From Lachnospiraceae bacterium (GTDB lineage: Bacteria; Bacillota; Clostridia; Lachnospirales; Lachnospiraceae): a DNA stretch of 36,423 nt. Made by a program: the position numbers and the translations under genes. The number at the start of each line of letters is the position of its first letter. The first letter of the stretch is position 1. This document shows positions 1 to 7,804 of this stretch, piece by piece. The notes under the pieces were generated by a model. That model was given only the letters and a program-made list of their open reading frames with translations. It searched no databases and was not told the DNA's origin. Where the stretch lies: NCBI GenBank assembly GCA_024682375.1, contig JAIKZI010000028.1:1-36423 (forward strand). Direction: 5' to 3'.

Positions 1-251
1 TACCTATAATAATGGGAATAGGATATGAGGCAATAAAACTTGCAGGAAGAAAAGATAATTCATTTGTAAGGATAATGTCTGCACCGGGATTATGGGTTCA
101 AAGATTAACAACAAAAGAACCAGATGATGATATGATAGAATGTGCTATTGCTTCTTTTAAAGCAGTTCTTCCGACAGAAGAAGAAACAAAAGAAGAAAAA
201 GAAAATGATGCTGAAAAAAATAGTAGTGAAGAAAAAGAAGAAGTAATCTAG
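1..251 (+). CDS. DUF1385 family membrane protein, C-terminal fragment
   Basis: The reading frame is open from the left edge (first full codon at base 3), so only the last 82 or so residues are here; the true start is outside the window. The segment GIGYEAIKLAGR, then APGLWVQRLTTKEPDDD and a short helix containing AIASF, matches the C-terminal end of the DUF1385 family (YqhQ-like), which are predicted metal-linked integral membrane proteins of unknown function. The last 27 residues are an acidic and lysine-rich tail (Glu/Lys/Asn) beyond the conserved part, probably disordered. In many Clostridia this gene precedes prmC and prfA; here it is followed by an unrelated promoter and the NifU-like gene. 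No terminator hairpin is obvious after the TAG stop. Confidence 0.8.
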   Translation, partial: PIIMGIGYEAIKLAGRKDNSFVRIMSAPGLWVQRLTTKEPDDDMIECAIASFKAVLPTEEETKEEKENDAEKNSSEEKEEVI

Positions 252-323
252 CCACACCAAATTAGAATGTTTAAATTATCTTACAATTTTTATAATAAAT
301 TCAATTTAAGCATATTTTTGACA

Positions 324-351
324 TAGACATATTTTTGTTTTATGTTATAAT
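324..351 (+). promoter_or_regulatory. Promoter of the NifU-like/GGGtGRT operon
   Basis: A TAGACA -35 element (324-329), 16-bp spacer and perfect TATAAT -10 (346-351) lie 44 bp before the ATG at 395. An overlapping TTGACA (318-323) with TATGTT 17 bp later is a second reading of the same region. Confidence 0.6.
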
Positions 352-394
352 AGGTACGTTAAAGAATTAACATAATATTGAAAGGAGTCACAAA

Positions 395-1087
395 ATGATT
401 TATTCACATGAAGTAGAAACAATGTGCCCAATCGCTCAAGGTGTTAATCACGGAGCTGCTCCAATTCCAGAGGAAGCAAAATGGGTTAAAGCAAAAGAAA
501 TTAAAGATATTTCAGGTTTTACACACGGTATAGGCTGGTGTGCACCTCAACAAGGTACTTGTAAGTTATCATTAAATGTAAAAGACGGAGTTATTCAAGA
601 AGCTTTAGTAGAAACTATCGGATGTTCAGGTATGACTCATTCTGCAGCTATGGCTTCAGAAATTCTTCCAGGAAGAACTATTCTTGAAGCTTTAAACACA
701 GACTTAGTTTGTGATGCGATAAACACTGCAATGAGAGAATTATTCTTACAAATAGTTTATGGTAGAACTCAATCTGCATTCTCAGAAGATGGTCTTCCAG
801 TAGGTGCAGGTCTTGAAGATTTAGGAAAAGGATTAAGAAGCCAAGTTGGTACTATGTATGGTACTCTTAAAAAAGGTCCTCGTTACCTTGAAATGGCTGA
901 AGGTTATGTAACAGGAATCGCTCTTAATGAAGATGATGAAATCATTGGTTACCAATTTGTAAACTTTGGTAAAATGATGGATTTCATTAAGAAAGGTGAT
1001 GACGCAGCTACAGCTTTAGAAAAAGCAAAAGGACAATACGGTCGTGTTGATGCCGCAGCTAAGATCGTTGATCCAAGAGCAGAGTAA
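395..1087 (+). CDS. NifU-like iron-sulfur scaffold family protein
   Basis: 230 residues, starting at ATG 395 behind AAAGGAG at a normal distance. The protein resembles the NifU/IscU scaffold fold: GWCAPQQGTC sits where NifU-type proteins have their first ligand region, TIGCSGMTHSAAMASEIL matches the second conserved Cys block (normally GC-x-A-x-x-ASSS), and a third cysteine follows in DLVCDAIN. Those proteins assemble [2Fe-2S] or [4Fe-4S] clusters for transfer to client enzymes. The C-terminal 90 residues have no recognised motif. It is the first gene of a two-gene unit with the GGGtGRT protein (19-bp gap), a pairing known across Clostridia and whose joint function is not established. Cluster binding is inferred from the cysteines; the substrate or client is unknown. 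Confidence 0.75.
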   Translation: MIYSHEVETMCPIAQGVNHGAAPIPEEAKWVKAKEIKDISGFTHGIGWCAPQQGTCKLSLNVKDGVIQEALVETIGCSGMTHSAAMASEILPGRTILEALNTDLVCDAINTAMRELFLQIVYGRTQSAFSEDGLPVGAGLEDLGKGLRSQVGTMYGTLKKGPRYLEMAEGYVTGIALNEDDEIIGYQFVNFGKMMDFIKKGDDAATALEKAKGQYGRVDAAAKIVDPRAE

Positions 1088-1106
1088 AAAAGGAGGAAAT
1101 ACAGAC

Positions 1107-2117
1107 ATGGCTTTATTTGAATCATATGAAAGAAGAATTGATAAAATCAACGCTGTTCTTAACAGCTATGGTATAGCTTCAGTTGAAGAAGCAGAAAAAA
1201 TAACTAAAGATGCTGGTCTTGATGTTTATAATCAAGTAAAAGGCATTCAACCAATATGTTTTGAAAATGCTTGTTGGGCTTATACAATAGGTGCAGCAAT
1301 CGCTATAAAGAAAGGTGCTAAAAGAGCAGCTGATGCAGCAGCAGCTATAGGTGAAGGTCTTCAAGCTTTCTGTATACCTGGTTCTGTTGCTGACCAAAGA
1401 AAAGTTGGTCTTGGACATGGTAACCTTGGTAAAATGTTACTTGAAGAAGAAACAGAATGTTTCGCTTTCTTAGCTGGTCATGAATCATTCGCAGCAGCTG
1501 AAGGTGCTATAGGTATAGCTGAAAAAGCTAACAAAGTTAGAAAAAAACCACTTAGAGTTATTTTAAATGGTCTTGGAAAAGATGCAGCTCAAATAATCTC
1601 AAGAATAAATGGTTTTACATATGTAGAAACTGAAATGGATTACTATAAAGGAGAAGTTAAAGAAGTATTTAGAAAAGCTTACTCTGATGGACTTAGATCA
1701 AAAGTAAACTGCTATGGTGCTAATGACGTAACAGAAGGTGTTGCAATTATGCACAAAGAAAAAGTTGACGTATCAATCACTGGTAACTCAACTAACCCTA
1801 CTAGATTCCAACACCCAGTAGCAGGTACATACAAAAAAGAATGTATCGAGCAAGGAAAGAAATATTTCTCAGTTGCTTCAGGTGGTGGTACTGGTAGAAC
1901 ACTTCACCCAGATAACATGGCAGCAGGCCCAGCTTCATATGGTATGACAGATACAATGGGACGTATGCACAGTGACGCTCAATTCGCTGGTTCTTCATCA
2001 GTTCCTGCTCACGTAGAAATGATGGGACTTATCGGAATGGGTAACAACCCTATGGTTGGTGCAACAGTAGCTGTAGCTGTATCAGTTGAAGAGGCAGCTA
2101 AGGCTGGCAAGTTCTAA
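1107..2117 (+). CDS. GGGtGRT family protein
   Basis: 336 residues. I take ATG 1107, because AGGAGG (1091-1096) precedes it and the product begins MALFESYERR; an in-frame ATG at 1044 lies inside the upstream gene and has no such site. The family takes its name from the motif GGGTGRTLHPDN, visible about 60 residues from the C-terminus. The sequence is rich in Ala and Gly, soluble, with no membrane segment. No catalytic activity has been assigned to the family as far as I know. It is cotranscribed with the NifU-like gene and ends at a strong terminator, so the two very probably work together, perhaps in metal or cluster metabolism. Codon choice (biased to CTT, GGT, GCA and AAA) and strong Shine-Dalgarno sites suggest high expression. 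Confidence 0.85.
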   Translation: MALFESYERRIDKINAVLNSYGIASVEEAEKITKDAGLDVYNQVKGIQPICFENACWAYTIGAAIAIKKGAKRAADAAAAIGEGLQAFCIPGSVADQRKVGLGHGNLGKMLLEEETECFAFLAGHESFAAAEGAIGIAEKANKVRKKPLRVILNGLGKDAAQIISRINGFTYVETEMDYYKGEVKEVFRKAYSDGLRSKVNCYGANDVTEGVAIMHKEKVDVSITGNSTNPTRFQHPVAGTYKKECIEQGKKYFSVASGGGTGRTLHPDNMAAGPASYGMTDTMGRMHSDAQFAGSSSVPAHVEMMGLIGMGNNPMVGATVAVAVSVEEAAKAGKF

Positions 2118-2142
2118 TAATAAATATTATTTAATTTACCAT

Positions 2143-2188
2143 AATCATGTGACAACTTAGTTTTATAGGTTGTCACATGATTTTTTTT
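2143..2188 (+). terminator. Rho-independent terminator after the GGGtGRT gene
   Basis: Perfect 14-bp inverted repeat (AATCATGTGACAAC at 2143-2156, its complement at 2169-2182) with a 12-nt loop, followed by T residues to 2188. Confidence 0.92.
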
Positions 2189-2201
2189 CGGGAGTTTTGT
2201 T

Positions 2202-3290
2202 TTGGGCAATTATTATTTAAAAAATATAGTTCTTAAAAATTCTAGAATTTCGGAAGAAGCGGTGTCCTGGTTCTTTTCACTTTTAAATACAGGACTACTT
2301 TTGATTCATTTGGTACTGGAAGCGCTTTATATAAATTTCGAATGTAGATTTCTATCTAAAATAAATCTGTTTTCCATTTTCATATACATTATGCTTTATT
2401 TCTTCTTGAAGAGGAAAAAATATCGCATATTTGTAATAGTCATATACTTAGAAGTACTAGTGCATTCTTCACTGGCGACAGTGATTTTGGGCTGGCCGGC
2501 TGGATTTCAGCTATGGTTACTTGCGCTATCTTGCGCCTACTTTTTTCCAACACTTGTATTTGAAGAGTATATAAATCCGGAAAAATTGTCCTGGTTTTTG
2601 ACAGGATTATCTGCTGCTACATTCTTTGTATTATTATTTCATTCCAGATTTGGCTCGGATGCTTTGATGTCAGATATTATACTTTCTGGCGAAGTCTATT
2701 TCTATTTTCATCTGTTTAATTGCGTTGTGACATATTTTGTGGTTATGTTTTTCTCCGCAATGTTTGTAAAAGGAATGATTAGCACAGCTAATAAGTTAAG
2801 TGAATATGCCAATTTTGATAATACTACAGGACTTTATAATAGAAATGGCCTCGGCGAGATTTTAAAGACTCGCTCTTTTGAAGGCGATGAATACTCGATT
2901 TCCATCATGGATATAGATGATTTTAAAAGTATAAATGACACATACGGACACAAGGCCGGAGATGCAGCGCTTAAATATGTGGGCACGCTTTTAAATGAAC
3001 TTATCGATGAGGATAGAGCTCTATGCCGTTGGGGTGGCGATGAGTTTTTGTTTGTTCAGACGGGAAAAAATAGTTTCGAACAGTTGTATGATACTCTTGA
3101 AAAACTTAGAATAGAGATAGAAAATAGTAATATAGTTGTAGGCGATACTATCTTTCATATCACTATTTCTGCCGGTGTGGCAAAGGGTGATAAGAATTTT
3201 GACATGGATGAAGCACTAGAATGTGCAGATAGAGTTTTATATCAGTCAAAAGCGAACGGAAAGAATTGCATAAAGAAGTTAGAAGGTTAG
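2202..3290 (+). CDS. Membrane-bound GGDEF diguanylate cyclase
   Basis: 362 residues; the start is TTG at 2202, with GGGAG 7 bases upstream and no better ATG in frame. The first 190 residues hold about six hydrophobic segments (an unassigned membrane sensor region); residues ~200-360 are a GGDEF domain. The active-site motif is intact (GGDEF at residues 278-282) and the metal/substrate segment MDIDDFKSINDTYGHKAGD is present, so synthesis of c-di-GMP from two GTP at the inner membrane face is likely. The product-inhibition site is not: positions -9 to -6 before GGDEF read DEDR instead of RxxD. The gene stands alone between a terminator and the kinase-like gene 33 bp downstream; nothing nearby identifies its signal. 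Confidence 0.88.
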   Translation: MGNYYLKNIVLKNSRISEEAVSWFFSLLNTGLLLIHLVLEALYINFECRFLSKINLFSIFIYIMLYFFLKRKKYRIFVIVIYLEVLVHSSLATVILGWPAGFQLWLLALSCAYFFPTLVFEEYINPEKLSWFLTGLSAATFFVLLFHSRFGSDALMSDIILSGEVYFYFHLFNCVVTYFVVMFFSAMFVKGMISTANKLSEYANFDNTTGLYNRNGLGEILKTRSFEGDEYSISIMDIDDFKSINDTYGHKAGDAALKYVGTLLNELIDEDRALCRWGGDEFLFVQTGKNSFEQLYDTLEKLRIEIENSNIVVGDTIFHITISAGVAKGDKNFDMDEALECADRVLYQSKANGKNCIKKLEG

Positions 3291-3323
3291 TTTTTTAATC
3301 GTCGTGCTGGAAGGGAGTTTACT

Positions 3324-3932
3324 ATGAAGATTATTACAATAAATAGAGAGTTCGGCAGTGGTGGAAGAGAGCTGGGAAAGAAGCTTGCCGAGGAACTGGG
3401 ATTTGCATACTATGACAAGGAAATCATCGATGCAATCGCAGAGAAGAGCAAACTAGATCCCAATTATATCAATAAGGCCATAGAAGATGGCATGTGGAGA
3501 AACTATCCGGTTACTTTTAACAATACTTTTGCTTATATGCCTGTTATTGAAACACCTGGAACTAGACTTATTTCCTGGCAGAGCGAGGTTTTGCATGAAA
3601 TCGCTGCAAAGAGTGATTGTGTAATCGTAGGTAGAGCTGCCGATGCAATTTTAGATGAACTCCATCCGCTGAAGCTTTTTATCTATGCAGATATGGAAGC
3701 AAAGGTTATAAGATGTCAGGAAAGAGCTGAAGAAGGCGAAAACCTAACTGACCGTGAGATGGTTCGTCATATAAAAAAGATTGACAGATCTCGTGCCTCA
3801 AATCATGATCTAGTCGCATCCTATAGATGGGGCGATAGAAACGGATTTGATCTCTGCGTAAATACTACATCTGTAGAAATTGATTCTGTAATCAAACCAC
3901 TTGCAGAATATGCCAGAGCATGGTTTAAATAA
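3324..3932 (+). CDS. Cytidylate kinase-like family protein
   Basis: 202 residues from ATG 3324, behind GGAAGGGAG. The N-terminus IITINREFGSGGRELGKKLA is a P-loop variant typical of the cytidylate kinase-like (AAA_26) family, followed by the YYDKEII substrate-side segment and the VIVGRAAD strand. It lacks the classic GxxGxGKS/T loop of true Cmk, so the phosphate acceptor is uncertain; proteins of this family are common as extra copies in Clostridia and their substrate is mostly unknown. Probably cytoplasmic. A tRNA gene with its own promoter follows, so this is likely the last gene of its transcript. Confidence 0.82.
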   Translation: MKIITINREFGSGGRELGKKLAEELGFAYYDKEIIDAIAEKSKLDPNYINKAIEDGMWRNYPVTFNNTFAYMPVIETPGTRLISWQSEVLHEIAAKSDCVIVGRAADAILDELHPLKLFIYADMEAKVIRCQERAEEGENLTDREMVRHIKKIDRSRASNHDLVASYRWGDRNGFDLCVNTTSVEIDSVIKPLAEYARAWFK

Positions 3933-3945
3933 ATCAAAAAAGTAC

Positions 3946-3974
3946 TTGAAAATTTTATAAATATGGAGTATATT
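3946..3974 (+). promoter_or_regulatory. Promoter of tRNA-Leu
   Basis: TTGAAA (3946-3951), 17-bp spacer, TATATT (3969-3974); the mature tRNA starts 32 bases after the -10 box. Confidence 0.65.
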
Positions 3975-4005
3975 AGTTCCTGCATGAAAATTTAACGTTT
4001 CATAT

Positions 4006-4088
4006 GCGGATATGGCGGAATTGGCAGACGCGCCAGATTTAGGTTCTGGTGGGAGACCCCCGTGCAGGTTCAACTCCTGTTATCCGCA
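4006..4088 (+). tRNA. tRNA-Leu (anticodon UAG)
   Basis: An 83-nt class II tRNA. The acceptor stem GCGGATA (4006-4012) pairs with TATCCGC (4081-4087), and discriminator A is at 4088. The anticodon stem CCAGA/TCTGG encloses the 7-nt loop TTTAGGT, giving anticodon UAG, which reads CUN leucine codons. The long variable arm and the TTCAACT T-loop are present. No CCA is encoded (the next bases are CGA), so tRNA nucleotidyltransferase must add it. Confidence 0.96.
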
Positions 4089-4098
4089 CGACTTAAAA

Positions 4099-4130
4099 GC
4101 GAGTTCAGGGAAACCTGGCTCGCATTTTTT
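4099..4130 (+). terminator. Terminator after tRNA-Leu
   Basis: GCGAG..CAGG pairs with CCTG..CTCGC around a GAAA loop (4099-4123, one bulge), followed by ATTTTTT (4124-4130). Confidence 0.85.
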
Positions 4131-4153
4131 ATAGAAAGATTTAGGAGAAAAGT

Positions 4154-5206
4154 ATGAGATATGTATATCCTGATTATTACAAGAAATTTGAATGTATAGG
4201 TGGAGAATGCATAGATACTTGCTGCGCTGGCTGGCAGGTCGATGTCGATGATGAGACCGCAGAAATGTATAAGGGATTACCCCTTCCAATCGGTGACAGA
4301 CTTAGAGATAGATTACGCGGGAAAAAAGGTGGCTACTATTTCAAACTTGCCCCAAAGAGACGTTGCCCATTTCTAAATGACAAGAATTTATGTGATATCA
4401 TTCTTTCGCTTGGTGAAGGCGGACTCTGCGTGACTTGTACAGAGTATCCTAGATTCTATGCGGACACTCCAATCTATGAGCAGGTGGATTTGACACTTTC
4501 CTGCCCGGAAGCGGCCGAGATATTTTTTTCCACAAACGAGCCTATTAAATATATCACAGAAGATATTTCTGATGAGGATAGGGAAGATGATGGACTTTTT
4601 GGCGAGGATCCTTTTGGCGGTGAAGATGCAGAGATGGATGAGGAAGCTTTTGAAGAGCAGATAGAAGAGTCAGATATGGATGAAGAGGATGAGAAGAGAC
4701 TTCTATTGGTTCTCTCTGACAGAGATCATGCGATCAGCGTTATGCAGGATAGAAGCCTGGATTTGATAGAGCGCTGGAAGGAAGCGCTTCATTTTGAAGT
4801 CACTGATTCCGATGATGAAAATATTCTTCGAAATATAAATACGATGGAAGTTGTAAATCCGCTCTGGACTGAATTCTTTGATTCAATCAATGAGAATCTC
4901 CCATTAGTTCAGGAAAAAATAAACTTAATGCTTTCAAATCGAGATGAGTTTTTGAATTGTGCTCTGGAGCGTTTTTCGACATATATGTTGTTTAGATATT
5001 TGATCGATATCTTTTATCATGAGAATCCAGAAAGAACATATAAGTTTATCGGCAGAAATCTGAGAATTCTGTTATTATTGTTGGGTGAGAGTATGATTGG
5101 TGAGACATCAGTGCATATTTCACAAAAGACAATGATAGAGAGGGCTAGAATTTTTTCCCGACAGATAGAACATTCTGATACGAATGTAGAAATTCTATTA
5201 AAATAG
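4154..5206 (+). CDS. FliB-family (flagellin lysine N-methylase-like) cysteine-rich protein
   Basis: 350 residues from ATG 4154 behind TTAGGAG. The N-terminus has the family signature: C14, C19, then C23-C24 followed by AGW, and more cysteines later in RRCPFL, KNLCDI, GGLCVTCTEYPRFY and LSCPEAAE. FliB proteins methylate surface-exposed lysines of flagellin in enterobacteria, with the cysteines thought to bind an Fe-S cluster; in Clostridia the family is often found away from flagellar genes and its target is unknown. A very acidic stretch (about residues 140-180, mostly Asp/Glu) looks like a disordered insert. No flagellar gene is in the window, so I name the family and not the reaction. Confidence 0.75.
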   Translation: MRYVYPDYYKKFECIGGECIDTCCAGWQVDVDDETAEMYKGLPLPIGDRLRDRLRGKKGGYYFKLAPKRRCPFLNDKNLCDIILSLGEGGLCVTCTEYPRFYADTPIYEQVDLTLSCPEAAEIFFSTNEPIKYITEDISDEDREDDGLFGEDPFGGEDAEMDEEAFEEQIEESDMDEEDEKRLLLVLSDRDHAISVMQDRSLDLIERWKEALHFEVTDSDDENILRNINTMEVVNPLWTEFFDSINENLPLVQEKINLMLSNRDEFLNCALERFSTYMLFRYLIDIFYHENPERTYKFIGRNLRILLLLLGESMIGETSVHISQKTMIERARIFSRQIEHSDTNVEILLK

Positions 5207-5255
5207 TCGTATAATATTATGCGTTTACGCAAGGGAAATTAGAAGGTTATTTGAA

Positions 5256-5945
5256 ATGAAAAAATACGCAGATTTTATTTTGGCATTGATTGCTCTTATT
5301 ATTTCAATCGTTTTTGCGATTATCGTTATCACTATGAATGTGAAGAAGAATGGCGGTTCGCTTTTCCCGGTTGAGAAGTCTGAGACACATGAGTCAAATG
5401 CGACAAAGAGTGGTAAAAATGCCTATACAGCAGATGATGAAACTGTTGGAACTATTTTTATCGGTGATAGTAGATTCGTCGGTATGGATAAGGCTGTCGA
5501 TATCGAGAGCAAGGACAGACAGTTCTGTGTTGCAAAAATCGGTCAGGGCTATTATTGGTTCAAGAATACAGCTCTAAAGAAAATCGAGAAGATAAGAAAA
5601 GAAAACACAGCACTTACTAAGTGGAGATATGTTGTATGCTTGGGTGTAAATGACCTTGGTAATTCAGAGAATTATTTGAAACTTTATGACGAGCTCACAT
5701 CTTCAGATGATTCAATTCAGCTTGTTTTGGTTTCAGTAAACCCGGTCAAGAACTATCCAACAATTACAAATTCCCAGATAAAGAAGTTTAATGTGAAGCT
5801 TTCAGATGCAGGATATGATTATATCGATACATTCTCACAGCTTCAGAAAAAAGGCTTCCAGTCTACAGATGGTCTTCATTATGATAATGAAACTTATGAG
5901 GTTATCTATAATTTGATTGAGAAGGGCCTTATGGATTTGGAGTAA
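5256..5945 (+). CDS. Membrane-anchored SGNH/GDSL hydrolase
   Basis: 229 residues from ATG 5256. Residues ~7-28 form one hydrophobic anchor or uncleaved signal, followed by a short polar linker (~30-65) and the hydrolase domain. Block I GDS (S72 as nucleophile), block III GVND (N132) and block V DGLHY (D205, H208) are all in place, giving a complete Ser-Asp-His catalytic set. Such proteins are usually esterases acting on acetylated glycans or other surface esters; substrate not predictable here. Outside-facing location follows from the anchor. It lies 49 bp after the FliB-like gene, possibly in one transcript; a small TGCG/CGCA hairpin (5220-5231) sits in the gap. Confidence 0.85.
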   Translation: MKKYADFILALIALIISIVFAIIVITMNVKKNGGSLFPVEKSETHESNATKSGKNAYTADDETVGTIFIGDSRFVGMDKAVDIESKDRQFCVAKIGQGYYWFKNTALKKIEKIRKENTALTKWRYVVCLGVNDLGNSENYLKLYDELTSSDDSIQLVLVSVNPVKNYPTITNSQIKKFNVKLSDAGYDYIDTFSQLQKKGFQSTDGLHYDNETYEVIYNLIEKGLMDLE

Positions 5946-5999
5946 AAACACTCTAAATTTAATAAAAATGTTTATTCGGGTTAGATAGGAGGGCATAAT

Positions 6000-6680
6000 A
6001 TGAATAAGAAATCTAACGCAGAACTTAGACAGGAAAGAATTTTTGAGCAGTATGAAGAAAGCGAGATTGTTTCAGATTCTACTTATAATCTTGTAATCGG
6101 TCTTACAATTTGTGCAGGCTTTCTTCTAAACTTTTTTGTGATTTCATATTTCGCAGAGTCTCTACTGGAGATGTCATATATGGTTTCAATTCTTTTGTAC
6201 CTGGGACTTTCATTTGGCGGAATGGCAATTGCATATAAATCTAAAAGCGCAGTAGTAAGTTTTATGGGCTTTTTACTTTTAGCAACCGGCTTTTCGGTGA
6301 TCCTTGCTGGTATTGTATATATGTACGCACCAGAGACTGTCATCGCAGCCATCTATGTAACACTGGGTGCTACAGCTGTTATGATGCTTCTATCCACAGC
6401 ATTCCCTAGATTCTTCCTTTCACTTGGAAAGACTCTTTTCTTCTCACTACTTGCAGTAATCGTAGTTGAGATTGTAATGCTGATCGCAGGTATCATAGAG
6501 CCTACAGCAATTGATTTCTTAGTTGCTTTGATTTTCTGTGGCTACATCGGTTTCGACTGGTCAAGAGCTCAGAGATATCCTAAGACAATCAACAATGCAA
6601 TCGATGCATCAGTAGATATCTATGTAGATATCGTAAACTTATTCGTAAGAGTGTTAAGCATTCTTGGAAAGAGGGACTAA
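6000..6680 (+). CDS. Bax inhibitor-1 (BI-1/YccA) family membrane protein
   Basis: 226 residues from ATG 6000, with AGGAGGG just upstream. About seven hydrophobic segments cover residues 28-205. The C-terminal block (GYIGFDWSRAQ, then NNAIDASVDIYVDIVNLFVRVL) matches the end of the BI-1 family, where the conserved Asp residues gate a pH-sensitive calcium leak in the B. subtilis homologue YetJ. It is therefore probably a cytoplasmic-membrane ion-leak or stress protein; function in this organism is inference. The gap to the convergent small gene (6681-6801) has no gene; transcription from this side may run into the shared hairpin at 6788-6821, which has only a short T run on this strand. Confidence 0.85.
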   Translation: MNKKSNAELRQERIFEQYEESEIVSDSTYNLVIGLTICAGFLLNFFVISYFAESLLEMSYMVSILLYLGLSFGGMAIAYKSKSAVVSFMGFLLLATGFSVILAGIVYMYAPETVIAAIYVTLGATAVMMLLSTAFPRFFLSLGKTLFFSLLAVIVVEIVMLIAGIIEPTAIDFLVALIFCGYIGFDWSRAQRYPKTINNAIDASVDIYVDIVNLFVRVLSILGKRD

Positions 6681-6785
6681 TTTAAGGGCTAGTGTGGCCT
6701 TTAATTAAGTTTTAAAAGATATTTTTACTGTTTGTACTGGTAGTTGGAATAATCTTAATAGAATTTTGTGTATCAAAATACTTAT

Positions 6786-6821
6786 AAAAAAGGCAAGCGA
6801 TTTAGTATTCGCTTGCCTTTT
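6786..6821 (-). terminator. Terminator overlapping the end of the small minus-strand gene
   Basis: A 13-bp perfect inverted repeat (6788-6800 with 6809-6821) and an 8-nt loop. On the minus strand it is followed by T residues down to 6786. The TAA stop of the small gene lies in the loop, so the last five codons form one arm of the stem. Confidence 0.8.
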
Positions 6822-7044
6822 CATTTATGTAGTCGCAAATTGCCTGAAGGCCTTCTTGAGTGAAGGGTTCGGTGTGATCTATTTTTTCCTCAGTTGTCGT
6901 GTCAAAATTCATAGGACCTTTCCAGGATGTGATGATAAAATTGTCTTCATCACGAAAAATTTTGAATCGCATGTTGCCGTCGCTGCCGAAATATGGCGAC
7001 TTTTTATAGAAATCCAAAGATAGTAAATCATCTAAATTTGTCAT
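6802..7044 (-). CDS. Small conserved-looking protein of unknown function
   Basis: 80 residues. The start is ATG at 7044-7042 because AAAGGAG precedes it on the minus strand; an in-frame ATG at 7110 would add 22 residues without a ribosome site. The product (MTNLDDLLSLDFYKKSPYFG at the N-terminus) is soluble, acidic, with an alternating aromatic/charged middle (MRFKIFRDEDNFIITSWKGP) that looks like beta strands, and a C-terminal helix. I do not recognise the family. It is convergent with the BI-1 gene and divergent from the DUF1653 gene, so it is a single-gene unit with its own terminator. Confidence 0.65.
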   Translation of the reverse strand: MTNLDDLLSLDFYKKSPYFGSDGNMRFKIFRDEDNFIITSWKGPMNFDTTTEEKIDHTEPFTQEGLQAICDYINEKASEY

Positions 7045-7136
7045 AATTTCTCCTTTGATTCGAGTCGATTTTGATTTATTATAACAAATGTAGGTAAGAA
7101 ATGTTTGCAAAAATTTTTGCTAGAAGGGTCAGGTTT

Positions 7137-7799
7137 ATGCCACAGAATAACCCAAAACCGGGCGAATTTTATCGTCATTTTAAAAACAAAATGTACCAGA
7201 TCATAGGAATCTGTACTCATAGTGAAACTCGCGAAAAGATGGTTTGCTACCAGGCACTTTATGGCGACTACGGTATGTATGTCCGCCCATACGATATGTT
7301 CGTAAGTGAGGTCGACCACGCAAAGTATCCCGAGGTCACTCAGAAATATAGATTTGAACTTGTAGATTTTTCAGGGCAAAAAGAAGTTTCAAAATCAGCC
7401 ACAAGTTTCGTTTCTTCTGCAGCAAATAGTGGTGCGCGTACAGCAACTTCTGCAACAAATAGTGGTGCGCGTACAGCAACTTCTGCAGCAAATTGTGGTG
7501 CGCATACGGCAACTTCTGCAGCTGAAGAAGCAGAGGAGTCACCAAGAGATATTCCAGAAGCTCTTCATAGATTCTTGGACACGGATGCGATGGAAGACAA
7601 GCTTCAGATTCTTGAGGATATGAATGAAGATGAGGTGACAGAGCTGGTTGTCGACAGCATGGCTGTCTCTCTTGATATTGTAATTCCAGAAGGCGACCTT
7701 TTCGATAGATTCACACAGCTTAAGTCAGCAGTTCGAACAAAGGCAAGATACGAAGCCGAAGGACTTGGAGCTAGATTTAGAGTGAAGGTTAGACAGTAG
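7137..7799 (+). CDS. DUF1653 domain protein with a repeat linker
   Basis: 220 residues from ATG 7137, which has AGAAGGG 8 bases upstream; ATG 7101 is an alternative with a weaker site. The N-terminal 70 residues are a DUF1653 domain: GEFYRHFKNKMYQIIG, HSETREKMVCYQALYGDYG and MYVRPYDMF match its conserved blocks. Residues ~95-127 are three copies of an 11-residue Ala/Thr/Ser linker (GARTATSA core), then ~90 residues of acidic helical sequence without a recognised domain. DUF1653 proteins are small cytoplasmic proteins of unknown function. The modular build (domain, linker, acidic domain) is longer than the usual ~70-residue DUF1653 protein. Confidence 0.82.
   Translation: MPQNNPKPGEFYRHFKNKMYQIIGICTHSETREKMVCYQALYGDYGMYVRPYDMFVSEVDHAKYPEVTQKYRFELVDFSGQKEVSKSATSFVSSAANSGARTATSATNSGARTATSAANCGAHTATSAAEEAEESPRDIPEALHRFLDTDAMEDKLQILEDMNEDEVTELVVDSMAVSLDIVIPEGDLFDRFTQLKSAVRTKARYEAEGLGARFRVKVRQ
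7419..7517 (+). repeat. Three tandem 33-bp repeats inside the DUF1653 gene
   Basis: Units 7419-7451, 7452-7484 and 7485-7517. The first two differ at one base, the third at a few more. Being 33 bp long, the repeat keeps frame and encodes the A/T-N-S-G-A-R-T-A-T-S-A linker, so copy number can change without breaking the gene. Confidence 0.95.
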
Positions 7800-7804
7800 C
7801 TTTT

